A program made the position numbers and the translations under genes. DNA of 64,000 nt from positions 1 through 64,000 of the forward strand of contig NZ_FWXV01000003.1 in assembly GCF_900176515.1 (NCBI RefSeq). Reading direction: 5' to 3'. Below are positions 53,860 through 62,642 of the stretch, in pieces (position 1 is the first letter of the stretch; each line of letters begins with the position of its first letter). A model generated the notes under the pieces. It had not been told where the DNA came from. It did not search any database and was given only the letters and a program-made list of their open reading frames with translations. This stretch comes from Kibdelosporangium aridum (lineage in GTDB: Bacteria > Actinomycetota > Actinomycetes > Mycobacteriales > Pseudonocardiaceae).

Positions 53860-56730
53860 ATGCAACGTCGCATCCGCACCATCTTGCTGAGTGTTTTCGT
53901 CGTCCTGCTTGCGATGGTCGCTCCCGTCGCGCATGCCGAGGTCGAGCATCCGAGACAGCAGTGGTTACGGGCTTCGACGGCCGGGCTTTTCCTGCATTGG
54001 GGGATGTTCACCGCGCCGAAGCACCTCGACTGCGCCGAATGGGAGCGCGATGTCACCGGTGGCGGCTGGAACGCCGACTACTGGGTCGACGAGGCCCGCA
54101 AGCTGGGCGCTTCCTACATCGTCCTGGCCACGTTCCACAGCAGGCTTGGCTACGCGCGCCCGTGGCCGTCGGCCATCCCGGGCAGCTGCAGCACCAAGCG
54201 TGATCTTCTCGGCGAGCTCGTCCAGGCGGGCAAGGCCAAGGACGTCAAGATCATCCTCTACATGACCGACGACCCGCAGTGGCACAGCGAGCAGGGCAAG
54301 CAAATGCTCGATTCGGCCGCGTACTCGGCCTACAAGGGCCAGCAGGTCGACCTGACCACGCGGCGCGGCTTCGGCATGTACAGCTACGACTTGTTCTTCG
54401 AGGTCATGCGCAACTACGCCGACCTCGCGGGCTTCTGGATCGACAACGACAACGAGTACTGGGAGCAGAACAAGCTCTACGAACAGATCCGCGCGCAAAG
54501 GCCGTCCTGGTTGCTGAGCAACAACAACGAGGACACGCCGATCATGGACACGGTCAGCAACGAGCAGAAGACCAGCATGACCCCCTCCTATGACTACCCG
54601 CAGGCCGCGTGGACGCCGATGCCGAGGCTGGTCGAGGCTGACTACAAGCTGCCGACCACCGGCGACTGGTGGTACGACGGCCGTGACCACCCGGTTGACT
54701 TCCGGTTGTCCACTGGCCGGTACATCACCAACGCCGGTTCGTCGATGAAGTCGTTGATGGCCGAGACCCCGATGGTGAACGGGAAGTTCCCGCCGAGCCA
54801 GGCGAAGTTCAACAACTTCATGGCCGAATGGGTGCCACCGATCCGGGAGTCGTTGTACGGCACCGAAGGCGGCGGCTACATGTACGGCGGGATGCAGCCC
54901 GGTTTCTGGAACGACGGCGCTCACGGCGTCATCACGGTCAAGCCGGGCGCCAAGACACAGTACATCCACGCCGTCACCAGGCCGAGCACGGACATGCTTC
55001 GCCTGCGGGACAACGGTTACTGGGTCACCGGCGTGACAGATGTCCGAACCGGCGAGCGCCTCAAGTTCAACCAGTCCGGCGGATACCTGACCATCCTGAA
55101 CATCCGCAACTGGGACACGTACGACACGGTGTTCAAAGTAGACACTCCGCTGCAGACCGGCTACTACAACAACGTCAGCGCGACCGCCACCTCCACTCGC
55201 GACGGGTTCCCGGCAAGCAACCTCACCGACGGCAGCTTCGAGTCCTATTGGGACGCCAACGACAAGCTCCCCGTCTCCGTCACGCTGGATCTCAAGCACC
55301 GCAAGCCCGCCACGCACCTCGCGGTGAACCAGCGAGAGTGGTCTCCGACGTACGCCCGCGTTTCTTTCGGCCGCCCGGAGGATTCCGCGCGAATCAAGGA
55401 CTACAAGGTCTCGATCAGTGATGACGGCGTGCGCTGGCAGGAAGTGCGGGCAGGTGCGATGCCAAGCGCCCGCGGTACGCAGTTCATCGACATCGGCCAG
55501 CAGACCACCCGGTACATCAAGCTGGACGTGCTGAACACGTGGGGCGGCCCGCAAGCGCCGCGCTACTTCGGTGAACTGCAGATCGACGAGATCAAAGTGG
55601 GCCACGGCTACCCACTGATCCCCCGCGGCCAGACACCGCTGGAAGCCGAACACGCCCAGCTCAACGGAACCGCGCGCCGGTCGATCTGCTTCGCCTGCTC
55701 GGGCACGTCCCAAGTGATCGGTCTCGGCGGCGGCACACGCAATTCCGTGACCTACACCGTGACCAAGGAGGCCGGGGACCACAAGCTCGAGCTGAACACG
55801 ACTTCAGCCGGGACAACCTCACTCACGGTGACCGTCAACGGTTCAGCGACCGAAGTGCAGATTCCCAAGGACCGGCCAGACGTACCCGCTGACACGGCGA
55901 TTTCCGTGCCGCTCCAAGCCGGATCCAACACGATCACCCTGTCCAGCAATTCCCCGCGAGGTCCAGGAATCGACCGGATCGCGATCGCCCCGCTGCCGCC
56001 CGCGTCGTACACGCCGACGACCACAATGACGGTCAAACCCCATGGCGTGCAATGGATCGGGCCCGGCCAGCAAACGATCAAGGTCACCGCACGGCTCCGG
56101 CTCGATGTCGACGACGCCCTCGACAACGTCGAGCTGAAGCCGACGGCACCCGCGGGCTGGACCGTCCACGGCGCACCTGCGACTGTCCAAAAACTACGAC
56201 TCGGCCAGATCTTGAGTGGCGAGTGGACACTGACGGCACCAGCCCAGACCCCGGCCGTGACCGCACCGGTCACCGCGTCCTTCCAGGTTTTGGGGCGTGC
56301 CAAGCAAGTCACGACCAACGTCGACATCAAGCCGCGTCCGGCGGACCGCGTGTTCATGCGTGAAGCCGAGGACTCGCGCAACCAGTTCGGCAGCACCGGT
56401 CTGACCGGCTGTGGGCCGTGCTCCGGTGGTGAGAAGGTCCGCAACATCGGCGGTTCGCCGGATGCCTTCGTGCAGTTCGACGATGTCACTGTGGACAGTG
56501 CGGGCCAGTACACGCTGTACATCGACTTCACGGTCAACGGGCCGCGGTCGTACTTCGTGTCCGTCAACGGCGCGCAGCCGACGGAGGTGAAGGTCGATGG
56601 CCAAGGCAACAACACTCCGTACACGACTACGCTTCCGGTAACGCTGAACGCGGGCGCCAACACGATCAAGTTCTTCAACGACGGCTCGGGCGCACCTGAC
56701 CTGGACCGGATTTCTCTCGGTACCGGCTGA
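53860..56730 (+). CDS. Secreted GH29-like (alpha-L-fucosidase-type) multidomain glycosidase
   Basis: A 956-aa exported protein. Signal peptide (to about residue 26); a GH29-like TIM barrel (about 30-340) with FLHWGMF (45-50) and a probable nucleophile Asp195 in GFWIDNDNEYW; an F5/8-type-C (CBM32-like) domain (about 430-590); a CBM35/6-like domain (about 600-710); an NEW3-like domain (about 720-830); and a second CBM35/6-like domain to the end. The usual AKHHDGF motif of GH29 is altered to ATFHSRLGY, so fucose specificity is not assured. Start ATG 53860. It likely trims surface or host glycans outside the cell. Confidence 0.82.
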   Translation: MQRRIRTILLSVFVVLLAMVAPVAHAEVEHPRQQWLRASTAGLFLHWGMFTAPKHLDCAEWERDVTGGGWNADYWVDEARKLGASYIVLATFHSRLGYARPWPSAIPGSCSTKRDLLGELVQAGKAKDVKIILYMTDDPQWHSEQGKQMLDSAAYSAYKGQQVDLTTRRGFGMYSYDLFFEVMRNYADLAGFWIDNDNEYWEQNKLYEQIRAQRPSWLLSNNNEDTPIMDTVSNEQKTSMTPSYDYPQAAWTPMPRLVEADYKLPTTGDWWYDGRDHPVDFRLSTGRYITNAGSSMKSLMAETPMVNGKFPPSQAKFNNFMAEWVPPIRESLYGTEGGGYMYGGMQPGFWNDGAHGVITVKPGAKTQYIHAVTRPSTDMLRLRDNGYWVTGVTDVRTGERLKFNQSGGYLTILNIRNWDTYDTVFKVDTPLQTGYYNNVSATATSTRDGFPASNLTDGSFESYWDANDKLPVSVTLDLKHRKPATHLAVNQREWSPTYARVSFGRPEDSARIKDYKVSISDDGVRWQEVRAGAMPSARGTQFIDIGQQTTRYIKLDVLNTWGGPQAPRYFGELQIDEIKVGHGYPLIPRGQTPLEAEHAQLNGTARRSICFACSGTSQVIGLGGGTRNSVTYTVTKEAGDHKLELNTTSAGTTSLTVTVNGSATEVQIPKDRPDVPADTAISVPLQAGSNTITLSSNSPRGPGIDRIAIAPLPPASYTPTTTMTVKPHGVQWIGPGQQTIKVTARLRLDVDDALDNVELKPTAPAGWTVHGAPATVQKLRLGQILSGEWTLTAPAQTPAVTAPVTASFQVLGRAKQVTTNVDIKPRPADRVFMREAEDSRNQFGSTGLTGCGPCSGGEKVRNIGGSPDAFVQFDDVTVDSAGQYTLYIDFTVNGPRSYFVSVNGAQPTEVKVDGQGNNTPYTTTLPVTLNAGANTIKFFNDGSGAPDLDRISLGTG

Positions 56731-56785
56731 CGGGGAACCTGACCTGAGGCGAGTGCGTTCACGGCACATGACTTAAGGAGGCCGT

Positions 56786-57292
56786 GTGCGCACTCGCCAG
56801 CGGGACCGGGACGTTCCCGCACCGAGGTCACCGTGGAATCAGATCCGGCTCGGCCTGTGGATGGGCGGGCACTACTTCACCGACGATTCGGGCGAGCTGC
56901 AGTTCGCCGTGGTCGCTGACCAGTTCGACATGGTCGTCAGCCTGTACAGCAAAGACGGGCACGGGCCTGCGGTGGGCGTCGAGCACCACGTCGCCACGAT
57001 GCCGGACGGCCCGTTGAACGCCGGTCAGATCGCCAGGGTGCAGGAATTGGCCGCGGTCACCGCGCAGGCGATCACCAACGGCCGGAACGTGCTGGTCCGG
57101 TGCCACGCGGGCTACAACAGGTCAGGTCTGGTGGCTGCGCAGGCGCTGATCCACCTGGGGTACGACGCACGCAGCGCCATCCTGCTGATCCGGCGCAAGC
57201 GTTCACCATGGGCGCTGCACAACAGGACATTCGAGCTGTACCTGGAGACCGGGTTGGACTTGGCCCATCTGCTGGTGGGCTTGGAGTCCTAA
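56786..57292 (+). CDS. Dual-specificity protein phosphatase-like
   Basis: A 168-aa cytosolic protein with the cysteine phosphatase loop VRCHAGYNRSG (Cys-x5-Arg) and a WMGGHYFTDD N-terminal segment. It would dephosphorylate Ser/Thr/Tyr residues or phosphoinositide-like small molecules. GTG 56786 has GGAGG just upstream; an overlapping GTG at 56784 is out of frame. Its stop overlaps the convergent DUF1801 gene by 4 nt. Whether it opposes the kinase at 37743 is unknown. Confidence 0.88.
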   Translation: MRTRQRDRDVPAPRSPWNQIRLGLWMGGHYFTDDSGELQFAVVADQFDMVVSLYSKDGHGPAVGVEHHVATMPDGPLNAGQIARVQELAAVTAQAITNGRNVLVRCHAGYNRSGLVAAQALIHLGYDARSAILLIRRKRSPWALHNRTFELYLETGLDLAHLLVGLES

Positions 57293-57654
57293 CAGACTGG
57301 GCCCCGGGTTGCCGCGGTCGCCCGCAGCAGCGACCGCACCAGGTCGAAGTCGATCTTCGCGGGATTGCGGAACCGCAGGCAGCCCTTGCCCATGTTGTGG
57401 CCGGCGAGCTGCTCGGCGTGCGCGGCGACGACATCCGTGCGCCCGACGTACAGCGAGATGTACTGCTTCTGGCTGGCGAAGGCGAATTCGCCGACCCCGT
57501 CGCGCTGGTAGGTCGGCATTCCGTACTGCATCGTCTCGGTGAACCCGGCCAGCTCGGTCAGGCAGAGTTCACGCAGGCGGCGCAACGCTTCCTGGCGTTC
57601 CGGCGCCGCGTCGTCGAGGAACGTCTGTACGTCGGGTGCTGAGCTCGACACCAT
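57289..57654 (-). CDS. DUF1801-family protein
   Basis: A 121-aa protein of the YdhG/DUF1801 type (LDDAAPERQEALRRLRELCL, MQYGMPTYQRDG, FASQKQYISLYV, KGCLRFRN). This small alpha/beta fold is common in actinobacteria and its function is unknown. It starts with ATG at 57654 and is convergent with the phosphatase gene. Confidence 0.85.
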   Translation of the reverse strand: MVSSSAPDVQTFLDDAAPERQEALRRLRELCLTELAGFTETMQYGMPTYQRDGVGEFAFASQKQYISLYVGRTDVVAAHAEQLAGHNMGKGCLRFRNPAKIDFDLVRSLLRATAATRGPVC

Positions 57655-57709
57655 GCCGGAACCCTAAAACAAGTTTCGGGTACGCGACAGGCACGGTAGA
57701 AAACGGCGC

Positions 57710-58810
57710 ATGGAGCGCGCGTTGGTCAATTTCTTCTACTGCCACCCGGTCGGCCACGCGATCGAGGCTCTGTACTACGCCAACGGCCATCACGCCGCGA
57801 ACCCCGATCGGGAAATCGCGGTCGCGCTCAACGCCGCCACCGCCACCGAGCTCGCTGACTACTGCCCCTTCATCTCGGCAAAGTACGTCGTCGACCATCC
57901 GTTGCTGACCTCCGCCAACGATTCGGCGCAACGGGTCGCGCACCTGCCCCGCGAGTGGGACTGGGTGATCGACGAGTCCCGGCGGTACCAGGACTTCCAG
58001 CTCGAGATGTTCCCTGGCCTCAAGGACTACTACGCGGCGACCGACCAGCACCTCAAGCCGGCCCAAGGCCGGACGGTCGTCACCAGTCCGAAGCCTGGAT
58101 ACCTGCGACGCCAACACCTCCGCCTCGAACTGCCGGAAACCGCAGTCACCCGGCGGACCATCACGATCATGCCGAGCGGATCGAGTGAACCGGCGCTGTA
58201 CCCGTCGGCCGACTCATGGCTGTTGATCATGGACGCGCTCACCGACGCCTACCCGGACGCGCAACTCGTGCTGGTCGGCAAGCTCGCCAAGAACGACAGG
58301 ACATCCACCTCGCTCACCGAGAAGGACCTCAAGCGCTTGCTCGACCACCGGTCCAAGCCGGAGAACTGCTTCGACCGCGGCCTCGTCGAGCAACTGTCTG
58401 TCGTCCAAGCGAGCGATGTGTTCCTGTCCCCGCACACAGGCTTCGGTATGGCGGTATTGGCCGCGGGCACGCCGTGGCTGACGCTGTCCGGCGGACGCTG
58501 GTTCGAGTTCTTCTTCAACGGTGTCCCGTTCCGGTCGATCATCCCTGACACCGACCGGTTCCCGAGTTACTCCACGTTCGACGACCTGCCGGTGATCGAC
58601 ACCGACGAAGGACCCCGCACACCAAGCATGACCCGGGCCCGGATCACCGCGGACCTCGACCGGATCGTGGCAGCCGCCGGAGAGTTGCGGGACGGGAAAC
58701 TGACCTACGAGCAGGCACTGAGCGAGTACTTCCCGGCACTGCTGGAGGCTCACAACGGTGACAAGACCCAGCTCTGGTCCATCGACCACGTCCACATGGA
58801 CTACCTGTAA
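57710..58810 (+). CDS. Possible GT-B-fold glycosyltransferase-like protein
   Basis: A 366-aa cytosolic protein. The C-terminal half resembles the nucleotide-sugar side of GT9-like GT-B enzymes: ITIMPSGSSEP, WLLIMDALTDAYPDAQLVLVGKL, and SDVFLSPHTGFGMAVLAAGTPWLTL. The N-terminal part (NFFYCHPVGHAIEALYYANGHH) is less typical. It starts with ATG at 57710 (no strong SD). No other sugar genes adjoin it. Donor and acceptor are unknown. Confidence 0.6.
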   Translation: MERALVNFFYCHPVGHAIEALYYANGHHAANPDREIAVALNAATATELADYCPFISAKYVVDHPLLTSANDSAQRVAHLPREWDWVIDESRRYQDFQLEMFPGLKDYYAATDQHLKPAQGRTVVTSPKPGYLRRQHLRLELPETAVTRRTITIMPSGSSEPALYPSADSWLLIMDALTDAYPDAQLVLVGKLAKNDRTSTSLTEKDLKRLLDHRSKPENCFDRGLVEQLSVVQASDVFLSPHTGFGMAVLAAGTPWLTLSGGRWFEFFFNGVPFRSIIPDTDRFPSYSTFDDLPVIDTDEGPRTPSMTRARITADLDRIVAAAGELRDGKLTYEQALSEYFPALLEAHNGDKTQLWSIDHVHMDYL

Positions 58811-59307
58811 GCCCGCACCGCACCAGGATAAGGCAGTCGCTCTGGCCGGCGCAGCCGGTACTCGAAATGCCACCACTCATTGTCATACGTCCGATACAGG
58901 TTGTAACGCGCGCCGTTGTCCTCCAGCCACTGGGCGCCTTCTCGCGGCCGGATGTCCATGGCGGTCCCACGGACGTGCTCGGACTCGGCCGGGTGCAGCA
59001 CGGTCGTCAGGCCTGGCCGCTGCAAGTCCTCGATGTACATCCGGTGTTGCACGGCCGCGTCGCGGTGGCCGGAGGTCAGGCCGATCAGCTGGCCGTCCTT
59101 CCAGAACGCCTCGGTTCGGGCCGTGGTGAACGCCGCGTACGTGGCCGGGGTCAGGCCGGTCAGGTCCTCTTTGGGGAACCGCATTCCCAGCGCCCACTGG
59201 CACGCGACGTGCCGGGCGTGGCCGGGGGCGTTCAGGTGGGCGAAGGGCAGCAGGACCCGCGCAAGCGCTTTCGCCGCCAGCTCCATCGCACGATCTCGTG
59301 TCGTCAT
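58801..59307 (-). CDS. D-alanyl-D-alanine carboxypeptidase-like (VanY/LAS family)
   Basis: A 168-aa LAS-type zinc peptidase. The metal and catalytic motifs are SEHVRGTAMDI (His-x6-Asp) and EWWHFEY (Glu, His), with the SGHRDAAVQ segment. These enzymes trim D-Ala from peptidoglycan stems. No signal peptide or TM helix is visible from the ATG at 59307, which is odd for a wall enzyme. It overlaps the convergent GT-like gene by 10 nt. Confidence 0.85.
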   Translation of the reverse strand: MTTRDRAMELAAKALARVLLPFAHLNAPGHARHVACQWALGMRFPKEDLTGLTPATYAAFTTARTEAFWKDGQLIGLTSGHRDAAVQHRMYIEDLQRPGLTTVLHPAESEHVRGTAMDIRPREGAQWLEDNGARYNLYRTYDNEWWHFEYRLRRPERLPYPGAVRAYR

Positions 59308-59480
59308 GCGATCCACTGTCGACGGACACTGTCGTTGTCCCGTTCGTGCCGTGTAACAGCTCTGTACTGGCACTTCTGTGACACAACCATGACATTTCAC
59401 GAATGGCGCGCGGAAGCGCGGAATGCATCATGGGAGGGGTGGACAGGCGAACTTCGACCGGCCCTGCGATGGTTGGCGGT

Positions 59481-60155
59481 ATGTCCCGGGTGCTGTTGAT
59501 CGAAGACGACCAGGCGGTGCGTGACGGCTTGGAACTGGCGTTGACCAGGCAAGGGCATGCGGTGCGCGCGGTGGAGACCGGCGAGCAGGGGCTCGGCAAG
59601 CTGGCAGGCGTCGACGTCGTCGTGCTCGACCTGATGCTGCCGGGGATGGACGGGTTCGAGGTCTGCCGCAGAATCCGGGCGACCGGCAACCTGCCGATCA
59701 TCATGCTGACCGCGCGCAGCGACGACATGGACGTGGTGGCGGGCCTGGAAGCAGGCGCCGACGACTACGTGGTCAAGCCGGTCCAGCCACGGGTGCTCGA
59801 AGCACGGATCCGCGCTGTGCTGCGCCGCGTGGGAGAACCCACCCAGCAGGCCGATGCCGAACAGTACGGCGAGCTGACTGTCGACCGCGCGAGCCTGGTG
59901 GTGCGCAAGAACGGCGAGCAGGTCAGCCTTGCCCCGACCGAATTGCGGTTGCTGCTCGAACTGTCCAGTTCGCCCGGCCGGGTGCTGAGCCGCCAGCAGC
60001 TGCTGGAATCGGTGTGGGAGCACGGTTATCTTGGCGACTCACGGCTGGTCGACGCGTGCGTGCAGCGGTTGCGGGCCAAGATCGAGAACGATCCGGCGAC
60101 ACCGCGGTACATCCAGACCGTCCGGGGGTTCGGATACCGGTTCGGGCCGTTGTGA
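59481..60155 (+). CDS. OmpR/PhoB-family response regulator
   Basis: The 224-aa protein has a receiver domain with phospho-acceptor Asp50 (VVVLDLMLPGMDG), Asp9/Asp10 acidic pocket and Lys in VVKPVQ, plus a C-terminal winged helix (LAPTELRLLLELSSSPGRVLSRQQLLESVW, RLRAKIE...VRGFGYRF). ATG 59481 begins MSRVLLIEDD. Its stop overlaps the sensor kinase start by 4 nt. Confidence 0.95.
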   Translation: MSRVLLIEDDQAVRDGLELALTRQGHAVRAVETGEQGLGKLAGVDVVVLDLMLPGMDGFEVCRRIRATGNLPIIMLTARSDDMDVVAGLEAGADDYVVKPVQPRVLEARIRAVLRRVGEPTQQADAEQYGELTVDRASLVVRKNGEQVSLAPTELRLLLELSSSPGRVLSRQQLLESVWEHGYLGDSRLVDACVQRLRAKIENDPATPRYIQTVRGFGYRFGPL

Positions 60156-61456
60156 GGAGCCTGCGTACCCGGCTGCTGATCGCGTTCGCCCTGCTCAGTG
60201 GTGTGACAGCGGCTGCCGTGTCCGGCGCGTCCTATGTACAGGCTCGCACCATGGTCCTGGAACGTGCACAAGACGCCTATGTCGAGTTGTTCACCGACAA
60301 AGTCGCCACCATGGCGGTGCCGAACCCCGATGACTTGTCCGATCGGAACACCGCTGGCTTCATCCTCTACAAAGGACAGCCGTACCACAATGACGGCCGG
60401 TCCGTCCCCGAGATTCCGCAGGCGTTGCGGGACGAGGTGAAGACCGGTGTCGTGGCGTGGCAGCGGGTCGAACACAACGGCCGAGTCGGACTGGTCATGG
60501 GCATGCGAGTGTCCGAAATGGAGTTCTACCAGACGCGGGGCCTCGACGCCGAGGCGGCGAGCATCAACCGGCTGGCGCTGATCGCGTGGACGATCGGGAT
60601 CGGTTCGCTGGTCCTCAGCGGCTTTCTGGCGTGGTTCGCCGCCAACAGCGTGCTCCGCCCAGTACGTGAACTGCGTGCGGCCGCGCAGCGGCTGGGTGAA
60701 GGCGACCTGTCGACTCGTGTTCACGTCCGTGGCGCTGATGAGCTCGCTGGGGTGGCGGAAACGTTCAACGTCACCGCGGAAGCGTTGGAGAAGCAGGTCG
60801 CGGACGCACGCCGGTTCGTCGCGGATGTGTCCCACGAACTGCGGACTCCCCTTGCCGCGATGACGGCGGTCACCGACGTGCTCGACGAGGAAGCGCCGCA
60901 TCTGACCCCGGATGCGGGCAAAGCCGCGAGCCTGGTCAGCAGGGAGACACGCAACCTGACCCGGCTGGTCAACGACCTCATGGAGGTCAGCCGGTTCGAC
61001 TCCGGTGCGGCAGCGCTCGTGCTCGAGGAGATCGACGTCGCCGAGGCGATCCGAGCGACGCTGCGAGCACGGCGCTGGTCCGAAGTGGTCACTGACCTGC
61101 CGCCGCTGATCGCCCGGGTGGATCCGCGGCGGCTGGACGTGATCGTCGCGAACCTGGTCGGAAACGCGTTGCGGCACGGCGCCCCTCCGGTGTCGGTGAT
61201 GTTGCGCGGCGGGCCGGGCTGGCTGCTCATCCAGGTCACCGACCACGGGCCCGGTCTCGACCCTGAAGTGCTGCCCCGGGTGTTCGACCGCTTCTACAAA
61301 GCCGACACGGCACGGACCCGTTCCGCGGGCAGCGGCCTTGGCCTGGCGATCGCCTGGGAGAACGCCCGACTGCACCACGGCGCGCTGACCGCGGACAACG
61401 GACCGGACGGCGGCGCGGTGTTCACGCTGCACCTGCCCACAGGAGGCCCACAGTGA
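60152..61456 (+). CDS. Two-component sensor histidine kinase
   Basis: A 434-aa membrane kinase: TM1 (about 8-28), an extracytoplasmic loop of about 110 residues, TM2 (about 140-165), HAMP, the HisKA phospho-His228 (DVSHELRTPLAAM) and HATPase (NALRHG, DHGPGLD, GSGLGLAIAWENARLHHG). GTG 60152 overlaps the regulator (GTGA), and the same overlap links it to the following lipoprotein. It likely senses an envelope signal. Confidence 0.95.
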   Translation: MRSLRTRLLIAFALLSGVTAAAVSGASYVQARTMVLERAQDAYVELFTDKVATMAVPNPDDLSDRNTAGFILYKGQPYHNDGRSVPEIPQALRDEVKTGVVAWQRVEHNGRVGLVMGMRVSEMEFYQTRGLDAEAASINRLALIAWTIGIGSLVLSGFLAWFAANSVLRPVRELRAAAQRLGEGDLSTRVHVRGADELAGVAETFNVTAEALEKQVADARRFVADVSHELRTPLAAMTAVTDVLDEEAPHLTPDAGKAASLVSRETRNLTRLVNDLMEVSRFDSGAAALVLEEIDVAEAIRATLRARRWSEVVTDLPPLIARVDPRRLDVIVANLVGNALRHGAPPVSVMLRGGPGWLLIQVTDHGPGLDPEVLPRVFDRFYKADTARTRSAGSGLGLAIAWENARLHHGALTADNGPDGGAVFTLHLPTGGPQ

Positions 61457-61860
61457 AACGCGCACTCCTCGTACTCGTCCTCGTCCTGTCCGGATGCGGG
61501 GTTCAACCGTCCGATCCGATCGGTGGCTCGCAAGCGACGGGCGCTCTGATCTACTTGATCAGGACCTATGACAACACACTGGTACCGATACTGCGGCCGA
61601 CCAAGCACCAGACGCCGGCCGGCGCCGCGTTGACCATGCTGGCCCAGTTCCAGGCCGAGCAGACGTCGGGTTACCGCAACGAGGTACCGACGGAAGCCGA
61701 ACTGATGACGGTGAACGGTTCGACTGTCAGCGTGCCGATCGACGTAACCTCCCTGTCCACTTTGGCCACACAGCAGATCGTGTGCACGGCCGCGGTCCCC
61801 GAGCCTGTCACGCTCGTCGGCGGCGGACAGTCCCGGGGACCGCTGACTTGTCCTGTTTAG
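61453..61860 (+). CDS. Small lipoprotein coupled to the two-component system
   Basis: A 135-aa protein with a leader ending LVLSGC (lipobox, Cys15) and a C-terminal part resembling a GerMN-type domain (AGAALTMLAQFQAEQTSGYRNEVPTEAEL...VNGSTVSVPID). GTG overlaps the kinase stop by 4 nt. It may modulate the sensor, by analogy to CseA beside CseBC in Streptomyces, though the order differs. Confidence 0.8.
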   Translation: MKRALLVLVLVLSGCGVQPSDPIGGSQATGALIYLIRTYDNTLVPILRPTKHQTPAGAALTMLAQFQAEQTSGYRNEVPTEAELMTVNGSTVSVPIDVTSLSTLATQQIVCTAAVPEPVTLVGGGQSRGPLTCPV

Positions 61861-62642
61861 TCAGGCAACAAGCAGCCTGGCTTGTGCAGATCGAGTTGGT
61901 TGCCGCGCTTCACGCACGTCGTGATCCAGTACGTCTGAGTGGCGTAGGCTGCGCCCTTGCGTGCTGAGATGTTGCCGTACCTGTCCATCTCACAAGGGTT
62001 ATTCATCGTGCACGAGCCGCCGTCGCGGTTGCTCGTGTTGTGAATGCCGACGACCTTGCCGCCCGCGACGATCGGTGACCCTGAATAGCCGGGCCCTGGC
62101 GGGCATTCTGGGTTGTACCGGATGACGTCCTTGGTCACGTTGGCAGTTTCCAGCACCCGGTAGGCGAAGCCGTCGATCTTGCACGGCAAGACCTTCTTCG
62201 CGTAGGACGAGACGACCTCGACGTCCATGCCCTGCTTGGGGCGCTCACTGGACAACGTCAACGGACGCACCTGGTACTGCCGCTCCAGTTGAGCGTAGGA
62301 CTCCTTCAGCCGGTACAGCGTGATGTCCGTGCCCGTCAGGGTCACGTACAGCGCACGGTTCGCGCGCAGGGAAGCCACTGCGTTTCCCTTGCCATCAAGC
62401 AGATCCATCAGCTTGTTGGACGGTTGGTCCACGAGCGCCTCGTCCGGGCTGGGGCTCTGCCCTTCGAAACAGTGCCCGTTGGTGAGCACCAGGGCGGGAT
62501 CGTTCGCCGACGAGTCCGCCATCCGGACAAGGGATCCGGAGCATCCCATGGCAACCGTTCCGGCGAGGTCGGTGGCCGCAGCAGCCGGAGTCGCCGCTGC
62601 CACGCCGAGCAAGGCGGTCAGACCGAGAACTCTCTTGATCAT
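61857..62642 (-). CDS. Secreted trypsin-like serine protease (S1)
   Basis: A 261-aa exported protein with a signal peptide (to AATPAAAA) and the triad His in LTNGHCF, Asp in GTDITLYRL and Ser in GYSGSPIV. Cysteines at GCSG/HCF, LPCKI/PEC and SCTMNNPC would form disulfides. ATG 62642 overlaps the upstream TAP hydrolase stop by 4 nt, so the two are coupled secreted hydrolases. Confidence 0.9.
   Translation of the reverse strand: MIKRVLGLTALLGVAAATPAAAATDLAGTVAMGCSGSLVRMADSSANDPALVLTNGHCFEGQSPSPDEALVDQPSNKLMDLLDGKGNAVASLRANRALYVTLTGTDITLYRLKESYAQLERQYQVRPLTLSSERPKQGMDVEVVSSYAKKVLPCKIDGFAYRVLETANVTKDVIRYNPECPPGPGYSGSPIVAGGKVVGIHNTSNRDGGSCTMNNPCEMDRYGNISARKGAAYATQTYWITTCVKRGNQLDLHKPGCLLPD

Noticed and set aside
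53965..55782. 605-codon minus-strand frame opposite the GH29-like gene
   Set aside because: Antisense shadow of a well-supported gene; composition is atypical of protein.
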